NCBI RefSeq assembly: GCF_021462405.1
Contig: NZ_JAKEDU010000002.1
Location: forward strand, 248,001-312,000
Direction of reading: 5' to 3'
Length of the DNA stretch: 64,000 nt
Source: Thermus tengchongensis
Lineage (GTDB): Bacteria > Deinococcota > Deinococci > Deinococcales > Thermaceae
The notes under the pieces are model-generated. The model saw nothing but the letters and a program-made list of their open reading frames with translations, made no database searches and was not told the DNA's origin. Position 1 is the stretch's first letter, and each line of letters starts with the position of its first letter. The position numbers and the translations under genes are program-made. Positions 8,129 to 15,521 of the stretch are shown one piece after another.

Positions 8129-9186
8129 GCCATGGGCACGGTGCGGATGAGCCGGCCCTCGATCCTTTCCAGGATCTCGTCCAGGCTACGCCCGGTGATG
8201 GTGAGGCCGTGGTTCTTGAGGCCCACCACCGCCCGGGTGGGGTCGGGGGCCTGGCGCACCTTCTCCGCCACCGCCTGGGCCAGCTCGTAGGTGCCGCAAG
8301 GGTAGTTGAAGGGGGTGGCGGGAACCCCTTCCATCCAGGCGTGCACGTGCAGGATGGCCCCGACCCCGGGGTGCTCCCGGTAGATCATCCAGTGCTCGAT
8401 GGCGTCCACGCTCACCCGCCTAGGCTCCACGTGGGGGGGGACGGAGAGGAGGATGGCGTTTTGCTGGGGGTCATAGTCCTTCACCATGAGGATGTCCCGG
8501 CCGATCTCCCGTAGGTTCGCCTTGTCCACCCCGCTGGCCGACATCCAGAAGCGCCGTTCGTCCTTGCGCACGGAGAGGTTGCCGTAGGAAAGACCCCCGA
8601 TACCGTAAAGCCGTTTGACATGCCGTAGGTCCTCGGGGGGCAGGATCTCCTCGATGGGGAAGGGAGCAGGAAGGAGGTCCCACTCCTTGAGCTTTTTGCC
8701 CGCCCGGTACATGCTCCGTGTGAGCTCGTCCCCCTGCCAGAGTTCGGGCTCGAGGTCCTTGTGGAAGACGTTGTTGATGACCAGGCGGCTACAGGCGATG
8801 GGCCTCAGGCGCGCGGCCACCCGCTCGTAGAACCCTTCCCCTTCCGGCTCGTCGTAGTGCCCCAGCTCCAGGGTGAGGAACTTCACCCCCTGGCCCGGCA
8901 CGTAGGCCAGGAGCACGTTGGAAAGCGCCCGGACCAGGTAGGGGTAGAGAGCCTGGAGGGGGTTTTCCGGGAAGCGGGGAAGCTCCAGCACCGAGGCCAC
9001 GAAGGTGGCCTGGGCCCGCCGACGATAGGGGCGTGGGTTTTCCAGGGAGATGGCGTTCAGCACCAGGTTGGGGGCCTCGGCCTTAGGGTTGTGGTGGAAC
9101 CCCTGGGCTTCCAGGGCTTTTCCCAGTCCCTCCAAAAAGGCTTGGACGTTAGGGGAAGCCTCGCCGTGGATCAGGTACTCCCACAT
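8125..9186 (-). CDS. Class II aldolase/adducin-family protein with N-terminal extension
   Basis: 353 residues. The C-terminal half (about 185-353) is a class II aldolase/adducin domain: GGLSYGNLS, metal ligands in ILHVHAW, a further His in KNHGLT, and the TGRSLDEIL end. Family members (fuculose-phosphate aldolase, MtnB dehydratase, ribulose-phosphate epimerase) use a divalent metal. The N-terminal half (about 1-170) is not part of the usual fold and I do not recognise it. The start has a good AAGGAGGG ribosome binding site. It is translationally coupled to the alcohol dehydrogenase gene downstream and divergent from the P1 peptidase. Confidence 0.82.
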   Translation of the reverse strand: MWEYLIHGEASPNVQAFLEGLGKALEAQGFHHNPKAEAPNLVLNAISLENPRPYRRRAQATFVASVLELPRFPENPLQALYPYLVRALSNVLLAYVPGQGVKFLTLELGHYDEPEGEGFYERVAARLRPIACSRLVINNVFHKDLEPELWQGDELTRSMYRAGKKLKEWDLLPAPFPIEEILPPEDLRHVKRLYGIGGLSYGNLSVRKDERRFWMSASGVDKANLREIGRDILMVKDYDPQQNAILLSVPPHVEPRRVSVDAIEHWMIYREHPGVGAILHVHAWMEGVPATPFNYPCGTYELAQAVAEKVRQAPDPTRAVVGLKNHGLTITGRSLDEILERIEGRLIRTVPMA

Positions 9187-9202
9187 ATGCCCTCCTTGTT
9201 CT

Positions 9203-9231
9203 GCTCCCTAGCCTACCCGATACTTGGCTTA
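9203..9231 (+). promoter_or_regulatory. Probable leaderless sigma-A promoter of the P1 peptidase gene
   Basis: TTGTTC, 17 bases, then GATACT ends about 7 bases before the ATG at 9231. No ribosome binding site lies between them, so the transcript would start at or next to the start codon. Leaderless mRNAs are common in Thermus. Prediction only; the exact edges of the -35 element are approximate. Confidence 0.4.
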
Positions 9232-10205
9232 TGGCGGAAGCCTTGTGGGGTAAGGCGGCCCTTTGGCCGGGATTGAGGGTGGGGCATTTTACCGACCTCG
9301 AGGCCCTCACCGGGTGCACCGTGGTCCTGGTAGAGGAGGGCTGGGTGGGGGCGGCGGACGTACGGGGGGCGGCCCCCGGCACCCGGGAGACGGACCTGCT
9401 CTTGCCGGAAAACACCGTGGAAAAGGTGAACGCCGTTCTCCTTACCGGGGGAAGCGCCTTCGGCCTAAGGGCGGCGGATGGGGTCATGCGCTACCTGGCG
9501 GAGAGAAAAAGGGGCTTTCTCACCCCCGGGGGCGTGGTGCCCATCGTGCCTGGGGCGGTGCTTTACGACCTGGGCCGGGGAAGGGTGAACCGGCCACCGG
9601 GGGAGGAGGCAGGGTACCGGGCAGCCCTAGCGGCCGGGGAGGAGGTGGAAGAGGGTAGCGTGGGGGCGGGCACCGGGGCAGTGGCGGGAGGGGTAAAGGG
9701 TGGGGTGGGCCTGGCGGGGTACCTTCTGGAAGAGGGGTACCGGGTCCTGGCCCTGGTGGCGGTGAACAGCCTGGGCCGCCCCTTTGACCCCAAGACGGGG
9801 AGGCTTTACGGGGAGGAGCTTTTGGCGGGGGAGGAAAGGGCCCTCCTGCCGGACCGCTCCCGCTACCAGGGAAGCCCGGAGGATTACCGTTACCCCTTCC
9901 TCCTGGGCCAGAACACCACCCTGGCGGTGGTGGCCACGGATGCCCCCTTGAGCAAGGCCCAGGCCAGGAGGCTTGCTATCATGGCCCAGGATGGCATCGC
10001 CCGGGCCATCCGCCCAGCCCATACGCCCGTGGATGGGGACCTGGTCTTTGCCCTGGCCCAGGGGGATGGGAAGGGTGTGGATCCTTACGCCCTTTTGCGC
10101 CTGGGGGCCTACGCCGCTGATGCCGTGACCCGGGCCATCCTCCGAGCGGTGCTTTTAACGGAAGGTGCACCGGGGATTCCCGCTTACCGGGACCTCATGG
10201 CCTGA
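9231..10205 (+). CDS. P1-family (DmpA/ornithine acyltransferase-fold) peptidase
   Basis: The 324-residue protein matches the P1/S58 peptidase family throughout: LRVGHFTD at the start, LLTGGSAFGL near residue 75, the Gly-rich GSVGAGTGAVAGGVKGG stretch, and the GQNTTLAVVATDA motif where family members cleave themselves to expose a nucleophile. Relatives are aminopeptidases that remove N-terminal D- or L-residues or hydrolyse beta-peptides. The position of GQNTT suggests two chains of about 230 and 95 residues, which is inference. It is convergent with the HtrA-like gene with no base between them. Confidence 0.88.
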   Translation: MAEALWGKAALWPGLRVGHFTDLEALTGCTVVLVEEGWVGAADVRGAAPGTRETDLLLPENTVEKVNAVLLTGGSAFGLRAADGVMRYLAERKRGFLTPGGVVPIVPGAVLYDLGRGRVNRPPGEEAGYRAALAAGEEVEEGSVGAGTGAVAGGVKGGVGLAGYLLEEGYRVLALVAVNSLGRPFDPKTGRLYGEELLAGEERALLPDRSRYQGSPEDYRYPFLLGQNTTLAVVATDAPLSKAQARRLAIMAQDGIARAIRPAHTPVDGDLVFALAQGDGKGVDPYALLRLGAYAADAVTRAILRAVLLTEGAPGIPAYRDLMA

Positions 10206-11228
10206 TCACCTTCCGGGAAAGGGGGCGAGGTCTGCCTCCACCTGGAAGACCTCCCCACCCCGGCGCACGGTGAGGCGGACCCGGTCCCCCACCTGGTAGC
10301 GGCGCACCTCCCGCAGGAGATCCTCGAAGCTGTTCACCTTGACCCCGTTGACCTCGAGGATCACATCCGGCACCCCTCCTGCCTCCAGGCCTCTCAACCC
10401 TGCCCGGTGGGCGGCCCCGCCCGGAACCACCTCGCCCACCAGCACCCCACCCGGGGGCAGGCCCAGCTCCCGGGCCAGCTCCGGGGTCAGGGCCCGGGGG
10501 CCCCTTAGGCCTAAGTAGGGCCAGTAGCTTCGCTTACCCCCTTCCATCTCCGCCAGGACCTGGTCCCGGCCCAGGAGGGGGGTGAAGAAGCTGCGGAAGC
10601 CCTCCTCCGTCTGGCCGATGGCCACCGCCACCCCCACCACCCGGCCCTCCCGGTCCAGGACCGGCCCCCCCGAGTCCCCGGGGGCCAGGGGGAGGCTGGC
10701 CTCCACCAGGCCCTGGGGCAGGAAGGGGGAGGGGCTGGCCTCGAGGCGGGTCACGCGGCCGAAGCGGGGGGCGATGAACTGCCCCCGGCCGTTGCCGATG
10801 TGCAGCAGGGGTTCGCCCACCTGGAGCCGCCTCCCCGTCTCCAGGGACAGGAGGGCGGGGGCCTGGGCCTCGGTGCGGAGGACGGCCAGGTCCAGGGGTT
10901 CGTGGAAGCCCACCACCTGGGCCTGGGCCCGGGTGCGGTTGGCGAGGAGGAGGGTGTAGGCCCCTCCCTCCGCCACCACGTGGTAGGCGGTGAGGACGAG
11001 GCCCTCCCGATAGAAGAATCCTGTGCCCCGGCCTCCCTCTGGGCCATCGATGCGCAGGACAGCGGGGTGGGCCTGGGTGTAGACCTCCTGTAGGCGTTCA
11101 GGAGGCGCCTGAGCCAGTTCCCAGGATACGTTCCCTGGCCTACCCCAAAGCGGTATGGGCTGGGTCCACAGGGCGTAGAGGGCCCCGGCCAAGGGAAGAA
11201 GGAGGAGAATCCCCCAAGCTTTCCTCAT
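10206..11228 (-). CDS. HtrA/DegP-like trypsin-fold serine protease with one PDZ domain
   Basis: The 340-residue protein has a signal or anchor helix (about 5-20), a trypsin-like domain with the full triad (His in LTAYHVV, Asp in PLDLAVLR, Ser in APGDSGGP) and a C-terminal PDZ domain (about 240-335, including LEVNGVKVNSFEDLL). Such proteins degrade or refold damaged proteins outside the cytoplasmic membrane. One PDZ domain fits the DegS/bacterial HtrA type. It is 55 bases from the end of the YwiC-like gene on the same strand, so it may be the distal gene of that unit. Confidence 0.92.
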   Translation of the reverse strand: MRKAWGILLLLPLAGALYALWTQPIPLWGRPGNVSWELAQAPPERLQEVYTQAHPAVLRIDGPEGGRGTGFFYREGLVLTAYHVVAEGGAYTLLLANRTRAQAQVVGFHEPLDLAVLRTEAQAPALLSLETGRRLQVGEPLLHIGNGRGQFIAPRFGRVTRLEASPSPFLPQGLVEASLPLAPGDSGGPVLDREGRVVGVAVAIGQTEEGFRSFFTPLLGRDQVLAEMEGGKRSYWPYLGLRGPRALTPELARELGLPPGGVLVGEVVPGGAAHRAGLRGLEAGGVPDVILEVNGVKVNSFEDLLREVRRYQVGDRVRLTVRRGGEVFQVEADLAPFPGR

Positions 11229-11283
11229 GCTCTCATTTTCCCAGGGGGCGGGGGGAGGAGGGTGGTTTCGGCCACCATGGGCC

Positions 11284-12381
11284 TCAGTGCCAAAGAAGGA
11301 GGAAGCCTAGGAGGAGGAAGCCAATCCCGGGCCAGGGATGGGGCTTTCTCAGGAGGAGGTGAAGGAGGATCACCCCGATGAGGGCCAGGAGGGGGTGAGG
11401 GAGGGGCTTCCAGAAAAAGGCCAGGTGAAGAAGGCCCAAGAGAGCATTCAGGTCGTAAAGGCCTAGGAGAAGGCGCACGGGCCTGTTGACCTCCTTTCCC
11501 AGGAGGAGGTAAAGCCCTACCAGAAAGGCCAGGCCTACCAGGGCCCATCCCAGGAACCGGTGCAGGAGCGGTACCCCCAAAAGGGCGGTGGGAAGGCTCT
11601 GGAGGGTGTAGCCCAAGGCGGTGGCCAGGACCACCAGAAGGCCAAAGCCCATCTGCGTCCAACCGATGATCCTGGCCTCCACCGGTGGCCTTAAGAGGGC
11701 CAGGCTTCCATACAGGGCCAGGAGGAGAAGGGCAAGGGTGGTAGGAGCGGGCAGAAGCCCCTGGCCTTGAAGAAAAAGGGCAAGGAGGAAGGAGGTCCAA
11801 AGGGTCAGGTGGGCGGGGTAATGCTTGGGGTTTTTTCCCCGGGCCCTGAGCACCTGGGTGCGGGCGTAGTAGAGGGCGGCGATGTCCCTCAGGGCCAGGG
11901 CCAGAAAGCTGCCCAAAGCTATATCCGGTTCCAAGCCCCCTGCCAAAACCCCTGCTGGGGCTAAGGAGGCCATGGCCAAGGCAGCGGCCATCTCCGGAAA
12001 AAGGTCCCGGGAGCGATTTAGGGCATCCGCCCAGAGCATGTAGGCCCCCAGGGGGAGGGCGAGGAGAAGGGGTAGGAGAAAAGGGCCTTGGGCGGTCCAG
12101 GCGGTGAGGAGAAAGCCCAGAAGGGCCAGGGCCAGATAGGTCCCGCCCACCCTCGAGGCTAGGGCGGTGCGGGGGTAGCGCTTGCCCTTCCTTAGGTCCT
12201 GGTAAACCAGCTTCAAGGGGTGCCGGGCCAGGAACCCGAAAAGACCCAGGAGGAACAGCCCCAAGGTGTGGGGTCCTGGCGAGAGGAGTAGGCCCAGGAG
12301 GATGGGTTCTAGGGTAAACCCCCAGCCCCCGTGCTCCGTGGGGAGGGCTACGGTCTTAAGGGGAACACCGGTTGCGCGCAT
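11284..12381 (-). CDS. YwiC-like polytopic membrane protein
   Basis: About 365 residues with many hydrophobic segments (roughly ten). The N-terminal ALPTEHGGWGF motif is the hallmark of the YwiC-like family, named from a Bacillus gene next to nitrate respiration genes. The function is unknown. The family usually covers about 240 residues; here about 120 further hydrophobic C-terminal residues follow. The ATG at 12381 has a GGAG site. The open frame upstream of it runs into the insertion sequence and is not native. It ends the DUF542-cupin-membrane-YwiC operon, 31 bases after the stop of the interrupted gene. Confidence 0.8.
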   Translation of the reverse strand: MRATGVPLKTVALPTEHGGWGFTLEPILLGLLLSPGPHTLGLFLLGLFGFLARHPLKLVYQDLRKGKRYPRTALASRVGGTYLALALLGFLLTAWTAQGPFLLPLLLALPLGAYMLWADALNRSRDLFPEMAAALAMASLAPAGVLAGGLEPDIALGSFLALALRDIAALYYARTQVLRARGKNPKHYPAHLTLWTSFLLALFLQGQGLLPAPTTLALLLLALYGSLALLRPPVEARIIGWTQMGFGLLVVLATALGYTLQSLPTALLGVPLLHRFLGWALVGLAFLVGLYLLLGKEVNRPVRLLLGLYDLNALLGLLHLAFFWKPLPHPLLALIGVILLHLLLRKPHPWPGIGFLLLGFLLLWH

Positions 12382-12480
12382 ACCGCTCTCCAAGCTGTGG
12401 TCCGAAGACCCTTTAGCCCCAGAGTACCTCCAGCATGAGGAGGACAAAGAGGCTTCCCGCCACAAGTGATAAGAACTCCC

Positions 12481-12510
12481 CATGACCCCATCCGCTAGGA
12501 TGGGGTCATG
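12481..12510 (+). promoter_or_regulatory. Perfect hairpin covering the transposase ribosome binding site and start codon
   Basis: CATGACCCCATCC, loop GCTA, GGATGGGGTCATG: a 13-bp perfect stem with a 4-base loop whose right arm contains the GGATGGGG ribosome binding region and the ATG at 12508. Read-through transcripts from outside would fold and hide the start, a known way for IS elements to avoid activation by external promoters (as in IS10). Seen directly; the effect is inferred. Confidence 0.7.
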
Positions 12511-13586
12511 CAACTGGCCAAACACCAACGCCGCCCTAGGCTGGAGCTGAAGAACCCTCCCCACCCCGACAACCTCCACGCCCTCTATCGGGACGCCCAA
12601 GACCCCGTGGAACGTGCCCGCTGGCATGCCCTATGGCTCCTCGCCACCGGCCACTCCATCCCCGAGGTGGCCAAAACCCTAGGCTACTCCCAGCGCTGGG
12701 TCCGCACCGTGGTCCATCGCTACAACCAAGGCGGCATGGAGGCCATGACCGACCTGCGCCACCGCAACCGCGGCAAGCCCCCCCTCCTTCCCCCAGAGGT
12801 CCAAGAGGCCTTCCGCCAAGCCCTGTCGGCTCCCCATCCCCGGGATGGCCTGTGGACCATCCGCAACGCGGCGGAGTGGCTTTCCGAGAAGCTAGGGCGC
12901 CCCGTGGACCCCAGGCGGGCCTGGAGCTGGATGAAGCGGCTGGGCTTTGCCCCCTTACGTCCCCGTCCCAGACACCGGGAGCGGGACCCAGAGGAGGGGG
13001 AGGAGTTCAAAAAAAACTCCTCCTGACCTTGGTCCTTCTACGCTACTCCTTCCCCTGGCTTCAGCTGGAGCTGTGGGCTATGGATGAACACCGCCTGGGC
13101 CTGAAGCCCGTCCGCCGCCGGGTGTGGGCCCTGCGGGGCAAGACCCCTTTGGTCTGGGAGAGGCCCCGCTACCGGTGGCTTTACGTCTACACCTTCGTGC
13201 GGCCCAGCACGGGGGAGAACGAGCACTGGCTCTTGCCCTCGGTGGACACCGAATCCTTTGCGGCCGTTCTGGAGGCTTTTGCCCGGGTCCGAGGGGCGGG
13301 AAGGGAAAGGTGGGTCTTGGTAGTTCTAGACCGGGCGGGGTGGCACACCTCCCCTAGGCTGCGGGTACCCGAGGGAATAGGCCTGGTCTTCTTGCCGCCC
13401 TATTCTCCCGAGTTGCAGCCGGTGGAGCGGGTGTGGTCCTTGGTGGATGCGGTGGTGGCCAACGGGCAGGTGGAGACGGAGGAGGAGCTTTGGGAGCGGG
13501 TGGAGGCGCGGTGCGCTTACCTCCAGACCCAGCACGCCCTTGTCCGGAGCTACACCCTCTTCCACTGGTGGCCAGGAGGATGTTGA
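12508..13586 (+). CDS. IS630-family transposase made by -1 frameshifting
   Basis: The first frame (12508-13026) encodes an N-terminal helix-turn-helix region (HSIPEVAKTLGYSQRWVRTV) and a linker helix; the second frame encodes the DDE domain. The catalytic residues are Asp in AMDEHRLGL, Asp in VVLDRAGWHT and Glu in LQPVERVW, the usual IS630 pattern. The frames differ by -1 and meet at a run of eight A (13009-13016) just before the first frame's stop, a classical slippery site for programmed frameshifting or transcriptional slippage. The fused product would be about 360 residues, normal for the family. An inactivating mutation is the alternative, but position and sequence argue for programmed expression. 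Confidence 0.88.
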
Positions 13587-13931
13587 GGGAGGGCTTCAAA
13601 AGGAGTTCTTATGAGAGGAAAGCAAAGAACCCCCATACATGGATCCCAAGCCCCAGGCCCCAAGCCAAGACCATTCCCAGAAGTCCGAGGTTGGCCAGGA
13701 GCACTTGGAAGAGGGCCAGTCCCGGTCTGCGAAAGACCACCCCCCGGAACCGGGGAAGGGCATGGTAGGCTACCCCGTAGATCATAAGGCTTACGAAGCC
13801 CAGAAGCTGCATGTGGGCGTGGGCGGGCCGCCAGATATAGGGCAGGAGGCCCAGGCCTAGGAGCAGGCCCACCAGGCTAGCGGCCAAGAACCAGAGGAGG
13901 GCCGCGGTGAGGGCGAGCCGGCTCGCCGGGA

Positions 13932-14228
13932 TCATGGCCTGGGGGTGATGATGCCAAGCACCAAAAAGGTTCCCTCCCCGGCCTTGGCCCCATGGGCTTC
14001 CCCCGGCTCTGCGGCCATGAGGGTACCGGGGGTGGCGGGGAGGCTCCGTTCCCCGGCCCACAAGATGCCCTCCCCCTCGAGGCAGACGAGGTGCACCCTG
14101 GGCTCCCCTTGGCCCCGTACCTCCTGCCCTTGTTGCAGGCTAAAGAGGACCAGGCGCACCTCCGGGTGGTCGGCGAGGAGCTCCACCCCGCGAACCTCAC
14201 CGTAGCGGGCCTTCTCCAGCAGGTTCAT
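13932..14228 (-). CDS. Small cupin-domain protein
   Basis: Ninety-eight residues forming a single cupin barrel: the glycine turns VCLEGEGILWAGE and PGTLMAAEPGEAHGAKAG are cupin motifs 1 and 2. Metal ligands are partial: HL near the first strand and one His in GEAHGAKA. It may bind a metal ion or sense a ligand. It overlaps its neighbours by 4 bases on both sides in the DUF542-cupin-membrane-YwiC operon, which has an FNR-type site upstream, so a role in handling nitric oxide or nitrosative damage is likely but inferred. Confidence 0.78.
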   Translation of the reverse strand: MNLLEKARYGEVRGVELLADHPEVRLVLFSLQQGQEVRGQGEPRVHLVCLEGEGILWAGERSLPATPGTLMAAEPGEAHGAKAGEGTFLVLGIITPRP

Positions 14229-14422
14229 TCCTGCCTCCCCAGTAAGGCCAAAAGGGCCTTCAATACCTCTTCGGGATCCTTGCCTGCTTGGCGGGAGGCT
14301 TCTTCCAGGGAATCGGCCCCGCCGCAGCAGGTATCGATGCCCATCTTGTTTAACAGGCTTACTGCTTCCGGATGGCGCTGTAGGACCTCGTTTACCGTGG
14401 CCTTTAAGGTGAGTTCCACCAT
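14225..14422 (-). CDS. DUF542/ScdA-N domain protein
   Basis: Sixty-five residues constituting just the N-terminal domain (DUF542) of RIC/ScdA/YtfE di-iron proteins that repair iron-sulfur clusters after nitric oxide stress. The signature is TVNEVLQRHPEAVSLLNKMGIDTCCGG, with the CC pair. The hemerythrin-like repair domain is absent, so this stand-alone form may act with another partner. It is the first gene of an operon whose promoter carries an FNR-type site at 14458-14473 and an AAGCTT -10-like hexamer at 14431-14436; AGGAGG precedes the start. Confidence 0.85.
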   Translation of the reverse strand: MVELTLKATVNEVLQRHPEAVSLLNKMGIDTCCGGADSLEEASRQAGKDPEEVLKALLALLGRQE

Positions 14423-14430
14423 ACCCTCCT

Positions 14431-14473
14431 AAGCTTGGCGCCCGGGGGGCTGGACCGCCATGACCTGGGTCAA
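14431..14473 (-). promoter_or_regulatory. FNR-type operator and promoter of the DUF542 operon
   Basis: On the minus strand TTGACCCAGGTCATGG (14458-14473) is followed, 33 bases from its centre, by AAGCTT (14431-14436), which fits a -10 element of a class II CRP/FNR-activated promoter. The motif overlaps the last codons of the Rrf2 regulator gene. It is one of seven near-identical sites in the window. Confidence 0.65.
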
Positions 14474-14895
14474 GCGGTCTTGGTGGACTCTGGCAGGAGA
14501 TCCTTCAAGGTAAAGCCCGCCAGGGTTTTACGGATTTCCTGGTTCATGCGCACTAGGCTGGGCTTGAGGTAGCAGAATCCCCGCCTTTCCTCGGTAGGGC
14601 AGCGCTTTAGGGTGGCGCAAAGGTCTATGGCCACGGGGCCGGAGAGGCTTTCCATCACCTTGAGGAGGGTGATCTCCTCCGGGGGAACCCGGAGCCACAC
14701 CCCCCCGGCCCGGCCCATGCGGCTTTCCACCAGGCCCGCCTTGGCCAGCTTGGAGAGGACCTTGGCCATGAAGGCGGGGGGAGCTTTGAGCTTCCTGGCG
14801 ATCTCCGCCGCGCCAAGCCCCGGTTCCTCCGCCAGGAGCAAAAGGGCGTGGAGGGCGTAGGACTCTTCCCGCTTTAGGAGACTGCGCAGGGCCAT
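14470..14895 (-). CDS. Rrf2-family regulator with three cysteines (NsrR-like)
   Basis: The 141-residue protein has an N-terminal winged helix of the Rrf2 family (YALHALLLLAEEPGLGAAEIARKLKAPPAFMAKVLSKL in part) and three conserved-type cysteines in DLCATLKRCPTEERRGFC. Those cysteines ligate an iron-sulfur cluster in NsrR, IscR and RsrR. Location between nor and the NO-stress operon points to an NsrR-like nitric oxide sensor. Rrf2 proteins with this spacing can also sense iron-sulfur status, so the NO role is inference. It is co-oriented with and 36 bases from the DUF454 gene. Confidence 0.8.
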   Translation of the reverse strand: MALRSLLKREESYALHALLLLAEEPGLGAAEIARKLKAPPAFMAKVLSKLAKAGLVESRMGRAGGVWLRVPPEEITLLKVMESLSGPVAIDLCATLKRCPTEERRGFCYLKPSLVRMNQEIRKTLAGFTLKDLLPESTKTA

Positions 14896-14931
14896 GGCCC
14901 CATGGTAAGCCTTCGGGCAGGGGATTTCCTC

Positions 14932-15291
14932 CTAATGCGAGGTCCGCACCCGCCGCCAGAGGAAGTAGAGGCCGTAGCCCACGAGGAGGAGGACCAGGGC
15001 CCGGCCCGCGGGGTGGGGCAGGCCGTAGGCGCTGAGGGTTGCGGCCCCCAAAGCCATGCCTGTGGCCAGGAGCTTAGCCTTTCGGGGGATGCCCCGGCCC
15101 GCCCGGTAGTTCCGCACCAGGGGACCCACCTGGGGTAAGGAGAGAAGCCAGGCCTCGAGGCGGGGGTGGCTTCGGGAGAAGAGGTAGGCCGCCACCAGGA
15201 AGAAAGGGGTGGCAGGGAGGAGGGGGAGGAAGGCCCCCAAAAAACCCAGCCCGACGAAGAGGAAGCCCAGGCCGAGAAAAGCCACCTTCAT
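14932..15291 (-). CDS. DUF454 (YbaN-family) inner membrane protein
   Basis: About 119 residues with the DUF454 motif GLGFLGAFLPLLPATPFFLVAAYLFSRS in part, two to three membrane helices and a basic C-terminus. The function is unknown; homologues (YbaN) are often found near heme or nitrogen-oxide genes. The ATG at 15291 follows GAGG; the frame upstream contains no family sequence. It heads the DUF454-Rrf2 unit, and an FNR-type palindrome lies about 32 bases before the start. Confidence 0.78.
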   Translation of the reverse strand: MKVAFLGLGFLFVGLGFLGAFLPLLPATPFFLVAAYLFSRSHPRLEAWLLSLPQVGPLVRNYRAGRGIPRKAKLLATGMALGAATLSAYGLPHPAGRALVLLLVGYGLYFLWRRVRTSH

Positions 15292-15321
15292 AGGCCTCAA
15301 AATACCCTTAAAGAATTGGCT

Positions 15322-15335
15322 TTGACTGGCATCAA
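15322..15335 (-). promoter_or_regulatory. FNR-type operator upstream of the DUF454-Rrf2 unit
   Basis: On the minus strand TTGATGCCAGTCAA, an almost perfect FNR/DNR palindrome, lies about 32 bases before the DUF454 start. A possible -10 (TATTTT, plus-strand 15299-15304) lies between. It differs from the other sites in lacking the trailing TGG. Confidence 0.55.
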
Positions 15336-15450
15336 GGGTTATCCCCATTTGGGACAGGTGTCGCAAGAATAATCGAGCCCGCTTCGACGGCTTCCCAGGA
15401 ATCCCTGCGTCGACACGGAGCCAGGCGGGTGTCCCCAGGGACTTTTGCCC

Positions 15451-15466
15451 TTGACCTGAGTCATGG
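15451..15466 (+). promoter_or_regulatory. FNR-type operator of norCBH
   Basis: TTGACCTGAGTCATGG lies 55 bases before the norC start. It matches the sites before the radical SAM, ferredoxin, DUF2249 and NnrS-like genes. A -10-like AGTTTA/TTTATG follows at about 15488-15495. Confidence 0.65.
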
Positions 15467-15521
15467 AAAAGGCGCCCTATAGGTCCGAGTTTATGAGCTG
15501 GAGGTGAAAGGAGGTTAAGGT

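Larger units (their letters stand above)
12470..13611 (+). mobile_element. IS630-type insertion sequence with imperfect terminal inverted repeats
   Basis: An 1142-bp element with ends TAAGAACTCC and GGAGTTCTTA as perfect 10-bp inverted repeats, which extend imperfectly inward to about 24 bp. It carries one transposase expressed through a frameshift. The flanks are TGA on both sides (12467-12469 and 13612-13614). IS630 elements normally duplicate TA, which would put the ends at 12472 and 13609. Restoration of the reading frame of the interrupted gene favours the 3-bp TGA duplication. The element looks intact and could be active. Confidence 0.85.
12413..13935 (-). pseudogene. Small cytochrome-oxidase-like membrane protein gene split by an insertion sequence
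   Basis: The N-terminal part (13612-13935, ATG overlapping the cupin stop) encodes 108 residues of a four-helix-like membrane protein with AHAHMQLLGF and GVAYHALPRF, resembling one helix-pair unit of cytochrome oxidase subunit I/NnrS proteins. The insertion sequence at 12470-13611 interrupts it; the present frame stops in a TAA formed at the IS end after FFAFLS. Beyond the IS, at 12413-12469, the same strand encodes SLVAGSLFVLLMLEVLWG and a TAA. Removing the IS and one copy of TGA joins both parts in frame as a 125-residue protein. The truncated protein lacks only its last 17 residues and might retain function. Confidence 0.75.

Noticed and set aside
12382-12627. N-terminal extension of the YwiC-like protein by about 82 codons
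   Set aside because: It reads through the end of the interrupted gene and into the insertion sequence; the family motif begins just after the ATG at 12381, which has a ribosome binding site.
12472-13609. Insertion sequence bounded by AGAACTCC ends with a TA duplication
   Set aside because: It is the textbook IS630 choice, but it does not restore the reading frame of the interrupted gene, whereas a TGA duplication does. Kept as the alternative.
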